Below, piece by piece: positions 11,459 to 25,700 of a stretch of DNA of 64,000 nt. How positions within the stretch are numbered: position 1 is the stretch's first letter; every line of letters starts with the position of its first letter. Position numbers and translations under genes: made by a program. Origin of the DNA: Formicarius rufipectus (taxonomy: Eukaryota > Chordata > Aves > Passeriformes > Formicariidae); contig VXAU01006135.1 of the NCBI GenBank assembly GCA_013399695.1, positions 551,479 through 615,478 of the forward strand, given 5' to 3'. The notes beneath the pieces are model-generated. The model was not told the DNA's origin. It did no database searches and saw only the letters and a program-made list of their open reading frames with translations.

Positions 11459-12870
11459 TTTATTACCCTGATACTGCTTTTCTTCCCCTCAATCTCCAGT
11501 ACAGACAAACCACCTTCACTAGTTTGAAAGAGTTCCTTGCAGTGCTCTAAGTGTTTCAAAAACACAGGAGCAGAGAGCCAGTGAACTCCAGGTAAAGAAA
11601 GAAGAGAAAATTCCAAAGGCATTAAACAGATTGTAAGCAAACTGGCCTGTACGTGGATTTACAACAGTTATTGACAATTGTTTCTAGTCCCTCATTCAAA
11701 TGGAAGGTATTTAAAAGAAACAGGAAGCCTGTTGAAAGCAAGGAAAGCTTAACTGAGCAAGCACCTATTATGAATCAGGGAGCTGAGATTCCTATCAGAT
11801 TTATTTGTTCAGGAGGAAGTATTTTTAGGTTACACTGAAATGTACTTTCCAGCTCAAAAGCTTTGTTTCAATGTTCCCTTTCTCCCCTTTATGTTGCCAT
11901 TGCTATTATTCTATGGGATCTGCAGCTGAAACCTATCCAGGCTTGAGACCACAGGTTTTCTAAATATGTAGATTTTTCCACACTTCCCAAAGAAAATACT
12001 ATTAATATCAAGATAAACATAGTGAATTGTTTACTTCAGTGTATACACACTAGTTATGCCAAGTTAATAAAATCATCAGGAAAGAACTGACAATGTATGT
12101 GTTCATGAGATAGGTGAGAATGACTTTTTAATACAGAAATTTGCTCCAAGCCCAACTGATGAGGTGGCCTCACAAAGCAGTGGGGCAAAACTTCCATTAC
12201 ATACAAGGTAAAAGTGAAAGTTGGAAATCTGTCTGGTTTTCTCCCAAAAATACACACTTCCTCAGATACTAGAAGTCAACCCCTACTCATTGTTCTTTTA
12301 AAATAGCAAAGCATGATCAACTGCCACAGGTATTCTGGTAACAAGACCATTAACCTGCACAAATTACAACTGGATACCAGGGAAAGTGGCTACCAAAATG
12401 CTTTCAGATGCACAGAGGAAGTCTGCCGCAAGAAGTTAAAGGAATTAAATGCTACTCAGAACAGCAGGTGAATAACTTTTCTGCAGGGACTGCCACAAGT
12501 ATTAAAAGGCTGAATTTGCCACCTGTAATACTCTCAAAAGCTCACCAGAAAGAACTTATAATTTATGGGGTCCTGCCCACTAATGATCTGTATTGGAATT
12601 GAGAAACTGAAGTTTCTGGGAACTCTGCCCAGGGCCAAATACATTTTGCAATGTGCAAATTATACTTTTTTTCTCATTATGTGCACACACCCCCCCCGCT
12701 CCTTTTGCACAGTGCAGCTTACACTTCAACACTAATTTCAATTACTGAATTAGTCAATTGGAATCAATTTTAATGGTTATTAGTTTCTTTGGTTCTGCTT
12801 ACCAAGGACAGGCCCCTTTGCCTAGTCCTGCCAGACATATGAATCACGTTGATGCATCTTATACCAGTTG

Positions 12871-12889
12871 ATATATATATATATATATA
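12871..12889. repeat. (AT)n microsatellite followed by (AC)n
   Basis: Alternating AT for 19 bases, continuing into ACACACAAC. A simple repeat within an OSBPL9 intron. Confidence 0.95.
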
Positions 12890-15800
12890 CACACAACATA
12901 GATGTCCTGTGACATTAATCTATCAGTATTTGAGATGGATCAATGCTTCAGCTTTTTAAAGGTATGCTCAAAGTGGCAGTGGTTAACATATTTCAGTGTG
13001 TGTAAGGTCTCTTGGGTTTGTTTTCTGTTTGTTTTTCTGTGGGTTTTTCTTTAAAATCTTGCTGAAGAACTGGGGTGCTGAGCTCCTCCTAAGTAATTCA
13101 CAGGGTAAAAAAAAAATCCCATGTTGAATGTTTTTTCCCCACAATTATTTAAACTAAAAAAGAAACAATTAATCTGCAAACCAGTGAATTAATCCTTGCA
13201 TTGCAGCAGAATTCCTGTGATCTTCCATACTGGCAGCAAAAAGAGGTCACTGTATTAGCTAAATACTAATCTCAATATACAGTGGCCCATTAATAAAGGT
13301 TATCATGCTGTGACTTGTATCTGAACCTGCAGCAGAACAGACAGAGGCCTTACAGCTCCAGGGGAGACCTAGAAACCAACCAACCAGCCAACCCCTATGG
13401 CTCAGCAAGGGAACTGACCTTCCCATGCTCATAAATAAATACATTTTTGACGCTTCTATTCCTCTAATGACCCCTTTATAGCTCTTTCTACCAGGGCTCA
13501 GCAAATGGGGAAAAAAAGCTATATTTTTTCCTCATACACCAGACATTGCAAACCTCCGGCCCAGCATGATGAATCCTTAGGGAGAACACATGAAATCTCA
13601 TCAATCCTCCTACTCAGACACAGTCTCGGCCACGATAAATCCAGGGGCACTGCCACGAGGAGTCTGCTTACTGCACAGAACACACAGCAGCAGAACCTTT
13701 TAAGCACTCTGTACAGGACCACTGGATTAACTTTCAGACCATCTATCATCACCAGCAGACCCTTCTGGCTCCCCACCACAGACTCTCTGAAGAAAACCAC
13801 GGAGAAAACAGTAGGATGCAGTTTTTAGTGAAGCAAGCTGCAAGGGAAGTTACATTAAATCGAATCAAAATGGCTGCTGTGAGATTAGGTGCAAGTAAAA
13901 GCTCCCTAATGGTAAAAGCAATTTAGAACTGAACAGCTGCCAAAAGATCACTGATGAGAAAAAAAAAAAAATCAATGGGAACATTCAGAAAAGAGATTAG
14001 CCAACACACTCAGCAACAATTTATGGGAAAAATCTACACACAATGGTCAGAGATCATTATCCATCCATCTGTAAGGAAAGCTGGATACCCAAGCTGGTTT
14101 TCATTTAAAGGAGGCAACTTCGGCCAAAGAAAAAGCTCGTATGTATTTTCAGGTAAAAAGTTTGTGATGCACAGTATATAATATCCACTCTGCACCTGCA
14201 AATGCTGGAGACTTCCCTCAGCAGGCAGGAGACAAGAACACCTTGCTCATTAGTCCTCTGTCTCCAGTGCCCTGCAATCACTTCTTTCTTCAGTTCATCA
14301 GGCTCCATTTTAAAGTTACCCAACCCCCCCAATTCCTATGTGAAAGCTACTCCAGGATTTCCTTCTGCCAACATAATCAGGATAAGGCAATTATTATCTA
14401 GTCCAAGGAATTACACTAATATCTGTGCTTCTAAAAAAAATGGAGGAATGATATCTGGTCCCTCCTGGCACAACACTTGTAGAAAGAGAAGAGAGGCAGG
14501 ACAGAGAAACACGCTGCTTTCCCCCAGGCTGACTCTAGAACAGGAGTATGGCAAAAGACAAATGACAAACACTGAGACGTCTATTTGAGAAATACCTGGC
14601 ACTTCAGCAAAGGTGAACAGCTAGTTCAGCTGTTTGTGATTCATTTTTGTAATGCTAATTAGAAATTAAATAGAGGAGCCCACTGCACTACATGAATATT
14701 CATTGTGGTTCTTAGTCTGAGGGGTTAATGCAAGAGTTACCTGGTCAGCTGAAATTCAAGTTGTACTAGGGCATCCACAAAAACAGCAGTGCTGGATCTG
14801 CAGCTGAGAGGGCACTAGCACTCTCTGTGCTTTTCTCTCATTTTAAGTGCCAGAATTATCAATTTGGGTTTTACTGCAATTTAACAGTGAACATTTGCAC
14901 GTGGAACAAGCCAAAGCCACACAGAGCCGCACAATCACTGCAAGTCAAGAGACTGGACTCATTAGTGGCTGGAAGATTGCAAATTTACTGTGATTATGTC
15001 AGTTGAGCTATTTTTACATTTTTCTAGAAGAATTTATATTAATGAGCTAGATTACAGGTTGTTCCCATGTGCTTAACCCCTCACTCCTCTGTGTCTGTGG
15101 TGCACCCTTTGAAAGGCACCTGTATAATTTACTGTGACATCTCAGGCATATCTAAGACAAGCACGGGGTACTTAACAGGATCGCAGTCCTATTTCTGACC
15201 AGTGCAGAGAAACACACTTGAAAAGCATGTCATTGCATTACAGGGAGTTTTAATATGATAAGTCTTTATTTAAAGATGTGCATTTTTTGTGATCTGTCTG
15301 GTTGAGTTTATTCAGAAGATATTTTAACATCCATTTTATAAAAATAAAAAAAAAATCTGAACTCTTTTCTTAGGACGTACAAAGAAAGAAAAGCAATTAT
15401 TTGACCAAGGAGAAAATCATAGAGCAAAAAAAATCACTAAAAACAAGAATCATTGCTTCTGCTGAGGAATTTCTGTAACTCAGAAAAATTTTGTCTTCAA
15501 ATTCCCTTTTGTTTTACAAAACAGTCCTTTATCTGTGAATTTACCAAACTGCCAAGTCAGATATGACAGGGATTTTAAAAAGTTCTATTCTATAAGGATA
15601 TGAAGGCAAATGAAATGCAACTACATTAAATGCTCTCTGCTTCTACTAATTTCCCAAATAGAGAATAAATGTTGTGATTTAGAGTTCCTATAATATTTAT
15701 GTTGCTGTGGAGAGATTATATGTGTTTATATAACGTATACCAAATGTTAAAGTACAGCATAAAACAGATTACTTTTTCCAGCCTAAGCTTGATAGCATCT

Positions 15801-17137
15801 AAAGATTAGATATAAACAAGTTTACAAACTCTGCTCCACCAGAAGCATTTCCCACCAGCATTTCTAGGTCATGCACAGCAGTACTTGGAAGACAGAACAC
15901 ACAAAACATATCACCTCAGAATCAGCATACTTGTGCTTTTTATTTTGTGTGTGTGTTCATCTAGATGGGCATCAGGATGAAAGAAAATCCTCAAGAATTA
16001 GTAAAAAAAATAAAAAAAAATCACTAGATTACTTATAAACACACCCTACAGTCACAACATGAAATGCATATTTTATTTTCATTCACAGTGACCTACTTAC
16101 AGGCAGAACTCAGGAAGAAAAGTCTATTACACCCCCAGAGTCAATAGAGTCAATTATGCAGCCTTCACTCTAAAAAAAACTTCCACTGATTTGTGTACAA
16201 AATTCCTCTATTTTCTCAGCCAAGTGCAGAACTAATGTCGTATCTTTACACACAAATAACCAGATGATAGAGATGAAATTCTGGCTCTGTGGAGATCAAT
16301 AGGATTTTTGCCACTAGTCTCAACAGAGATTTTATCAGTGCCGCTCAATAAGGTGGAAAAGTCACACATGAAAGGACTGTCCTGTGGCTAAATAAATTGC
16401 TTTTTAAAGTCACTGAGAGCCTTTCAAACCACAGAAAAACATGCAGGATGAAGCAGCATTTCATGCAAGCCTACCAAAACATTTTCACTGCTTACAAATA
16501 CCCTTGTAACATGTGCAGCTCCCACACCTGTGTCAGTTAGGTTGAGCCTCATTTCCTCTGCATCGTAATTCTGGAGTTGTCACAATCATTATTCTCCCTT
16601 CTACTAAATCTTCCTCCTATTGCCATTCTCCATCCACACCTACAAATCAACCCTCCTTTTGTCCTGCAGGTGTCTGACCAGGCTGACCTCCCTGGCCCTA
16701 CAGAACACTCCTGTGCAGACACAAGACACAAAGGCATTAGACTTGCCCAAAGAAAAGGCAGCAAAAGGTTTCCTGTGTACAGAAATATTAATCTGTGATC
16801 TTGGGAAACCAACTAAACTGTCCTTCAGTGTTATCTAAGCTCAAAAGATTTTTTTAGCAAGCTTTACAGTCAGCCCATAAACACATCTTTGGGTGGAAAT
16901 TTATGTGACAAAGGAAATACACAGGCAAGCTGCTATTAGTTCTTTCTGGAAATTCATACATAGTGTGCAATTTTGTCATTAAACAATTCTCAATGTGGAA
17001 CAATCTGCAAGTATATTGATTTTCACTAGAAAATGTCAATGTTTAAATATTATTAACATGAAATAATACTTCACATGATATACTCTGTGAAGATGGCTTT
17101 CAAGGTATGTTTGCATTTAAAATCAATCTTAAGATTG

Positions 17138-17308
17138 ACCTGGGTTGGAAGGGACCTTAAAAATCATCTCATTCCAGCCCTGACCAGGTTGTTCAGAACT
17201 CCATCCAACCTGGCATGGAACACTTCCAGGGATGGGGCATGCAAACCTTTTCTGGGCAGACTGTACCAGGGCCTCACCACCCTCACAGGGAAGAATTCCT
17301 TCCTTTGC
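17138..17308 (-). mobile_element. CR1 LINE 3' fragment
   Basis: Contains the hallmark CR1 order in reverse complement: gggttggaagggacctt, then a 'ccagccctgaccaggttg' block, then 'aacctggcatggaacacttc', 'cagggatggggcatgc', and 'cagggcctcaccaccctcac' before a stretch ending near aagaattccttcct. The CR1 sense strand is minus. The terminal ATTCTATG repeats are lost at the left end. It is well conserved compared with the copy at 9.98 kb. Confidence 0.92.
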
Positions 17309-18313
17309 AGATCCCACTGACAGAGCTCAGAAACCACTAGGTTAAGGCAGAAACCGTATTTTGCCTTGAACTACCAAGAAAATCAAATAGAGAAACAAAA
17401 ACACAACAGTTTTCTTAGCTAATAAAATAGTTCTCAATTTAAAAGGTCAAACTCAAGTTAGTTGCTGCTTGAGATGTTGTGAAAACAGAAGGAAAAGAGG
17501 GTTGATCCCTCCCCTGCTTATGGTGAGACCTTTTCTGACCATTTCTCCCCTTCTGAAATAGTTGGCATATATCATATATACAGTTGAGGTAACAGATTCA
17601 TATTGATGCCACAAGTAACAAGCAATAAGTATACTATTTATCCAGGGGAAGGACATCTCAGTCAGACACTGTTTCAAGGTACTATTTCTTTGCTACTCTC
17701 AAGTTTGACATACATCTTGAAATCTGCAACTTGAACCTAAAGAAATGGAAACCCAGGGGGTGTTTATATATGACCGTAACAATTGAGTGCAGAGAACCCC
17801 ATTGAAAACGGGACACTCAGGGGATGATTAGAAGACAGACAGTTGTAACACAGGATGCTGCAGGTGCAAGAAAGAGCTGCATGAACTAGAAAAAGCACAA
17901 CCACACACCGTTCCCTGCACTCTGATCCCAAGTTCTAACTACTCAAAATGTCAGTGAACTACATTAGTAGCAAAAATAAGGTAGATGGGAAAGAGGAAAA
18001 GACAGAAAAATCAGTGCAAAAGCTGTATTTTTGCATGTCTTTCAGTCAGGAGAGGATCAGGTGCTGCCCAGAACTTTGTGCAACCCCAACCTGGTCAGAT
18101 CAAGGGAAGAGAGGACAGGCAGCTCAGCTCTGGTGTAAATGAAGAGAGGGATGGAAGTTTTACTCTCAGCATAGCTACTCATCCTCTGCAATATAAACGC
18201 ACAGCATAGAGGAAGAAAATGTCAGCTTAGGACAAACAGTGCAGTCACAGCACTAACCCTCTCTGAAGAAACCAGCACAGACCAGGATTTCACACAAAAA
18301 TCTCTCATTAGGG

Positions 18314-18334
18314 TTTTTTTTTTTTTTTTTTTTT
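18314..18334. repeat. Poly-T tract (21 T)
   Basis: An uninterrupted T run. On the OSBPL9 strand this is poly-A. No processed pseudogene or complete retroposon was recognised beside it. Confidence 0.97.
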
Positions 18335-21300
18335 GCATTTTAGGCATTTAACATCAGATTTAAAAGCCCTTAAAACTTTTTTGGGGAAAAGGTTGCAATT
18401 TATGAATTGTTACTTAAATTGGGTAACATGATGGACTAAAGTGCCTCTTCATACCACAAGGGCAATTAGCTTCCTGTCATATATTTGGTGGACAATGTCA
18501 TGGTTTTGAAGAAGTCTATAAATATTGACTGTTTACCCAAGAAGTGCTGAAAAACAGGTATAGAACCACAATAAATAAATTTGAAACTTAATATGAATAC
18601 TTAAAATCTCAAATTCTGATACTGCTCAGCAACTAAGGCCTTTGTGGACCCCAGCAGATCCTTAATAATAGCTGTCTCCCACATTAACAAAAATTCCCTG
18701 CTCCTATTTAACATGTAGGGAACCTTTTGCTCTGCACATCTCCCTTTTTCCTCAGCTGGGATGGTAGGCAGACACAAATCAAGCCAAAAACAGGGGGAGG
18801 ATGGGGAAGAAGGTGACATCTACCTTAACCAGCTGACAGCTTTCATGTAACAGGAGAATAAGTTGCACAGCAACACTGATGCTTCATTTCTCAGATACTT
18901 CTGTGGCAGGAATAGAAGAGGTGAAGCTAAAGCAAAATCACCTCAGATCAATGCACAGGGCTGCTTCCAATCCTTCAGTCCTTTATTATACAAAACAGAG
19001 GAGACAAAACTGATTTGCCTTGCAAAAAACTGTGCTGCAGGATGTAGAAATAAGAGTTGGGTTTTCAGGTAGAAGTTTAAAAATCTGAATTATTTTTTCC
19101 TGCACACAGTGTGCATTTAGTAAAGGAAATCAGTCCAAATAAAAGCTATTATGGCTTCAGGTTAGACAGCAAATCAAATACCAAGAAGAAATACAACAAT
19201 ACCCTTGCTGGACTCCGTTGAACATCATGTTCCCACTCTTGAATTTAAGCCACAAACATCCCAGTGAGCAGAAAGAACAGCTACGTGATATAAAGGAGAG
19301 AGCTGAATTTTCATATGGAAGGAGCTCTTACCTTGGTGATGTTATAAAAATGGTAAAAGAAAACCCAAACCAATTCCCCCCCCCCAGTGTTTGAAGGTTA
19401 TGGAACATTTAGAACAGGGACATGTACTATAGCAAGAAAAAGAAGGAGCTTCTGACAGGAAGGTAAATTAAACTAAGAGTATTATCCCAAATGTCTGATA
19501 GCAACTTGAATGGATTTTTGCATCTAATCTGAACAAACCCACAAGGGAATGCTTTGAGATCTACCTAATTCAAAAGCCTTACAAGCAAGCCATGAAACTG
19601 GACACACAGCATGACCAACCAGGGGATAAAATACATTACTTTAAAATATATTTTAAAATTTCTGAGGTCATTCTCCTTCCCTTTCCCCTCCACTGTGAAC
19701 AGGTATCAATACAGCTGTCCATAACAATAAAATAAAGGGAAAAAAATCTGCTGGGCACTCTGGCAGAGCTGACATTAAGCTGAGAGCAAAACCAAAACAT
19801 GCTGTTTGCTTTACTGCCCATATTTATTCAACTCACTTCTTTCCTTTATAGCCACGTAATAAATACATGGATCCCATTTGGGATGTATCCAGTCATCATT
19901 CAAAACCTACACTGTCTTTCTAATAAAAGCTCCTTAATTTTTACTAACATTCAGTACAGGGATGGCCACTAGGAAGCACAGTTGAGAACAGAGGGAGACT
20001 GTCACAGGCAGCAACAAAATATGAACTATACACCAGAAAGACTCAGGATTTACCAGGATCCAGTAGCAGGCAAATCTTAGTGGCAGATGCTGGAGATTTA
20101 GCACTTTGAAAATTTGATTACACACATACACACACATATGGGATCAACATCCATGTGGGAAGTGGATCACACACTTTAAATGACATATTTGCCCTTCATC
20201 TCATTAATTACATCTCTAGAGTGTTAGCTAAATATGCACATTAAGAAATAATTAACTCAGTACAAAGTTTTTCCTTTCTTTTCCCAGATTCAACTTCTAT
20301 CACTGCCTGTCAGCAAAGTTTCACTGAGGCACCAATCAGTTCCTAAAGTCCAGGTGAATAAAAATAGTTTTCTTTTGGAGCCTGAAAGAGAAACTGTTCC
20401 ACTGCAGATGGGACCCCAACTTAGATACAGATCAGCAAATCTTTGAAATCATGGATTTTAAAGTTGCGTTTTTTTCCCAGTGAGGCTGCAGGTTGTTTGG
20501 ATCCCTGAGTGACTTTGAGAATCAAGGAAGGCAGGAAGGAGAAAAGAAGAGACTGTATCTTTAAAAAAGTTGCCATTTCTGCAGCAGTCTTCTCTTGTAC
20601 AAGACTTCTTTTGTAAAGGGAGAATGTATTTATAGCTATGACTATCTCACAGAACAAAAGCTCTATCTCAATCAGGTATGAAATAAACTTAGAAAGAAGC
20701 TGTTAGGAATATTTTATGTTTTCTCGGATTATTCCCAGAATCTACATATCCTATGCAGTCTCAGCATACATTTTGTAGTACTTACATTATTACCCACTCA
20801 CCATTCCTGACCGACAGCAACCTATATTTCCCATAAGTTAAAGCCTGTGTAACACTGAATTAATTTAATGAAAAAACATTTTGCATAAATATGATGTAAG
20901 GGTTGCATGTGGTGAGAATACATTTAAAGTAGCTTTAAAACTACAAATACAGTTCCACAGAGTTTTTTTATACTGAAATATCCCAGCACTAAAATCTTAC
21001 CTGTCTTTTTACATTTTTGCATTAAAGCCACATATATTAACCCTGTGCTCTTATCATTACAATTTCCTGGATATCAGGGATCTTCTCTTCATAAGATGCT
21101 CTTAGAAAAAGCACAACACAGAAAACACTGTACACTTAGTTGTACACTAAGGGAACATTCACAGATTCTATGAAATGCAGAGAAACTGAAATTATAAAGC
21201 ACAAGATGCTGAACACCACAAAACTGATGTTCAAAAATTATCAGTATAATTTAGAGTAGAATATTACTTGTAACAAATACTATCAGTTTTCTTTTAAGAC

Positions 21301-22623
21301 ATCTGACCACCCAAAAGAGAATATAGCATATAACAAACCACTGCAAACAAGATGTATTAAAAAAGATCTCTTATTAACTAAAGATGAGAGATTTCTAGTT
21401 TTACCTGTATCAAGTTCTCAAATATTCAGCAGTCTTTATCTTCCTAGTACTGAAAGACTGCCCTAGTACAGCATTCCATTACTGCATTAGCAATTAGCTT
21501 GCATTTTATCAGCTCTCCTTGGGAACAGTAGATTTAAGTATTACTGTGAGCTCAGCATTATGAAGATATGTTTACAAGGCTTAATGTAGTGAAAAGCCAG
21601 AGAGCAGCAGCATTTAGGAAGAACTGTAGCACAAGGAATACAGAAGCCAGTGACAATATGGTGTACAAATAATATTTATCACTAAAGATAGTCTCACAAA
21701 GACAAAAGTATTTGCAAAGCACTCAGTTAAAAATATATACAGTGCAATGTAGGTTATAGAATTATTTCCATATATCTATGTTTTTAATGTGACTAAATGC
21801 AAATGTGCCTCTCGGATATTTACAATTTCTGGCTCTATGCAAAGCAATCAAATGATTCAGTCACTACAAGGACTAACAAATGTTAGTTGCAAAATATTTT
21901 CCTCACACTTCCCTAGGATTTTAACATTCAGAAAGAAGACCTTCTCTACTCAATATTAGCACGGTTGTTTTGTCCTAATGCAGCAGATAAAATCATTTAA
22001 GGAGCACGTAACAATCATACAGGACCTTACCCTTTCTACCGGTGAGCCATAGCATGCAATGCCGAAACATAGCAGTGGCAGATGGCATTGGTGGTAGGAA
22101 ATGTGAATAAAAGGATAACAGCAGAGAAATGGTGACTGGCAGACAAGACACAGAAATGCAGATGAAATGAATGCAAGCTGGTAAATCTCGAAGCAAAGCT
22201 CCACCGTTAAGCCAAATGTTGCTTCTAGTCTCCTCATAATTGAGCATTAAGTTCTATTTGGATACAAATTGCAACCTTCAGACCGGTCTTGATTCTCTTC
22301 ACACAGAAATTCATAATTGTATCTTGATAACGAAGATCAGAAACGTCTTGTAAGCGAAACCCACATTACTTTCTCCCCTTGAGTGATTTATTCTTTACAT
22401 TATTAATCTCCAAATCCTGCCACAGCTACAGTCTCTTTCTAGCACACATGTATGCACTGCAGATGTAAATCCCTGCCTAACCTGCAGCACCCCTGGATCC
22501 AGAATGTTCTCACTGTGCTCATTCATGCTGTTCTGTTGCCAAACATTTAAAATCATCCATTAAATGCAAGTGGAATCTATTATAAGAAAAAAAACCAACC
22601 AAAACAATCTTCTTTCAGCTCAC

Positions 22624-22702
22624 CCTGAAAATGGAAGGTTTTCTGATCAACAGTTATTGTGAAGGTGCTGTCGTCCTCATCGTCTATACCAATCACAGCT
22701 CC
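22624..22702 (-). CDS. OSBPL9: OSBPL9 (ORP9) exon: central PH-domain strands
   Basis: A 79-bp exon. The minus strand reads acceptor TTTCACAG, then GGA-GCT-GTG-ATT..., encoding GAVIGIDDEDDSTFTITVD followed by QKTFHFQ, and ends with a single G before donor GTGAGC. The split codon is completed by CT of the 10599-10675 exon to give Ala. The sequence corresponds to the middle of the ORP9 PH domain (beta strands with the acidic IDDEDD loop), and every residue agrees with my memory of mammalian ORP9, indicating very strong conservation. It follows the VRLR end of the upstream exon in frame. Confidence 0.97.
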
Positions 22703-25700
22703 CTGTGAAACAAAGAACAAAATCCTGATAAGGCAAGCAGTGACATCAGCAGCACACACTCCAGCACTACACCACTGGAATTTAAAAGGCTTTGACAAAT
22801 GAGACAGCAGAGAGCAGAAAGATTCTCTGCTCAGACACAGGATGCAGTCGGTTCTTTAAAATAATAACATTTCAGTTGCAGAAAAAAACCCCAAACAGTA
22901 AATGTTCATAAAGCTGATTTTCTAGATAAATAATATGCATCTTCTATTTTTATAATGGAGGTGGCTTTATGCTGCAGCAGCTTCTGCTACATTCCAACAT
23001 ATATTTTAAAGAAGAGCACGGAGCAATATTTTATATGTACTCTCCATGTATAAAAATAATGATTCGTAAGTACAGAAAGAAGCTCTTGACCTGATTTTAT
23101 CTCCCAGTCTGTAATAAAAAATAAATCATTCTAACAGAATGAATTTGGTCTATCATGTCATGTCACTGGTACACTGCATGACCTAATTTTCAGTCCCTAA
23201 GTAATTATTAACAGTAAGTAATCAGGATATATCAAAAGCAACTAGCTTTGTCTTCTATTTTTTTGTGAATTATTAGAAGGAAATGCAAACAAATTACAGA
23301 GTTAAAGGCGATATGTGTTTAGCTATTTACAAATCTACCCACAATTTAATTCCCACCCCCCAACATTTAATAAGTAACAGTTTCACCCAGGAGAAGATGA
23401 CACTTAAGAAAGAACCATTTCCAGGCCTCCACCAATTCCAATAAATTATAATATTTAGTTCAAAAAACCACTAGTGGTCTTACTCAGTTTCTCTTGTTCT
23501 CCAGGAGATAGAGCATCAGGATCTATTATATCCTTCTCCCTCCCACAAAACAGACATCACAGGGAGGTGCCCATATTTAAAGGGTCAGTTCTGACCTTGG
23601 TGTCAGAGTAAACAGTGAGTAAAGTACTACCAGCACCCCTGGGCCAACTCCAACCAGTTGGTTTCAATCAGCCAGGTACCACAGAGCAGCTGCAGGGCAG
23701 GGGGCAGCTCTCATCAGGCTGGCCAAAGTCTAAGGGTTCTTTTGATTCAGACTTGGGGGCAGAGGGATCTGAGTCCCTCTTACCCACACACACTCCTCAT
23801 GGCCCCTACATGAGGTTTGTGACCAGCAGAACCAGCTCAGACATGGCTGGGACCACCACAGGCCCCACAAGACAGAGTGGAACAGGCAGGAACAGGTTCT
23901 ATTTAAAACCAGTATCACTCATATGTAATTCAAAGCTATACAGCAGGAAAGGAAAGCTCCAAACTGGGTTTTGTCTTCCCTCCACTGCCAAAAATGTACC
24001 ACTTAACTTCTCCAAGAGCATCTTCTACATAGGCTTTTCATGGACAACTCTGTGTTCACTACAAAAGAGGCCCCTAAAAAGTGTACCCAAGCCAGTAAAA
24101 TTCTGAGTATTTTTAGTGCCAGGATGTAACAACCACCAAATGACCAGTCATTACATTCAGAGACTATCTGGTCACCATGCAGTGTGCCAGTGACATGACA
24201 TGATGGGCCAGATTCATTCTGATGGAATCATCTGGGTTTTATTAAACATATCAGTAGAAAAGAATGTCTGGCACTTTAAGTACATGTTTTGTTCTGCAAG
24301 AAGTCTGAGGATCACTGCAAGTTGCACCATATCATTTTGCTCAACAGTTGTATCATAGAACTGCTGAGGTTGGGAAAGAGCTCTGAGATGATTGAGTCCA
24401 ACCATTAATCCAGCACGACCATGTTCACCTCTAAATTATATCAGCAAGTGTCATATCAACACATCTTTTGAACACTTCCAGGGATAGTGATTCCATCACT
24501 TCCCTGGGCAGTCTGTTCCAATGGCTGACCACCCTTTCAGTGAAGAAACTTTCCCTAATATCCAATCTAAACCTCCCCTGGTGCAACTTGAGGCCATTTC
24601 CTCTCGTCCTGTCACTTGTTACCCGGGAGAAGAAACCAACCCTCTCCCTGGCTACAACCTCCTGTCAGGGAACTGTAGGGATGGGGAAGGTCCCCCCTGA
24701 GCCCCCTTTTCTCCAGATATCAAAAATCTGTAAGTGAGACAGCAAGAACATCACCAAGATACTCTCTCCAGAGAACAGAGGTAAAACTAACATAAGGCCA
24801 AACACGAACTGGGACAGCCAAGTCCTGCCCCATCCTAAGCGTGGGAGAAAACTGAGGAGCAGGGAGAGCTCTCCATGGCTGTGACCTCGGCACAAACCTG
24901 CCTGAAGGGCACATGCTGCAACCCTGAGGCAAAGGATGGGAGCCATAAGCACAGAAGATGCTTCTGCTGTCATGCAATGCCATGAACAAGTAAAGAAAAA
25001 CTAGAGTGCAAAAGTTTAAGTGTATATTCCAGAAAACTTGGGGACTTAAGCCTAGTGCAGATGACACAGGAATGCACCTTCCCAAGTACACTAGGGCAGC
25101 CAACAGAATTTGAAGATGAAACTTCAGGCCTCTGAAAGGTGTATCAAGAGCAAAAAGGTGTGGAACAAGCATTTAAAAATCCATTCAAGAGAAAAGGAAG
25201 TATTTTGCCCAAATCGCTTAAATTACAGGTTTGTTTATGTTCACACCTACAGCTACAATCAACAATTACTCTAAACAGAGAATCTCTTTGATAGAATTTC
25301 AGACTGCAAAAGCCCATCTGTTCAGCTATCAGTATCACTGTCATCTGCCAGAGGAACTGCCTTACAAAAGCAGAAAAAAGAAAGATGCCTTCCTCCCTCA
25401 CAAGAAAAAAAAAAAACCCGAACCCCACACATATTCAGAGAGTATGTGGGGGAGTCAGAAAGTCTTCAGAAGACTCCAAAGAATAATTTGTGATAGAAGA
25501 GTGGCAGATGGGAGAAGGTAAAGGAATTGTTAAATACATATAAAGATGGATCATGCAATACTGAACAGATTGTTCACTTCTAATATTTCCTCAACTGGCA
25601 GGCTGAGGCCAACCTCCACATTGACAAGCTCACAGCACTATTAGAGCAGACATGGTTCTTCAAACTCAATTTTTCTGCCCAATGCAAAAAACATCCTCAT

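Larger units (their letters stand above)
10676..22623 (-). other. OSBPL9: OSBPL9 intron of 11.9 kb
   Basis: Intron between the second and third visible PH exons, bounded by donor G|GTGAGC (22623-22622) and acceptor CAG (10677-10676). It holds an assembly gap (11395-11458), an (AT)n tract, a poly-T run and a CR1 fragment. No further exon or RNA gene was recognised; the open frames of 60-130 codons in it have no match I know. Confidence 0.85.

Noticed and set aside
11278..11640. Open frames on both strands crossing the 64-N gap
   Set aside because: Continuity depends on unknown bases in a poly-T tract.
23615..24106. Plus-strand 163-codon frame
   Set aside because: No domain, no splice or promoter context, and located in the middle of an OSBPL9 intron on the opposite strand.
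24665..25172. Minus-strand frames of 102 and 150 codons
   Set aside because: They overlap the right end of a truncated CR1 element, and the part outside it has no recognisable domain.
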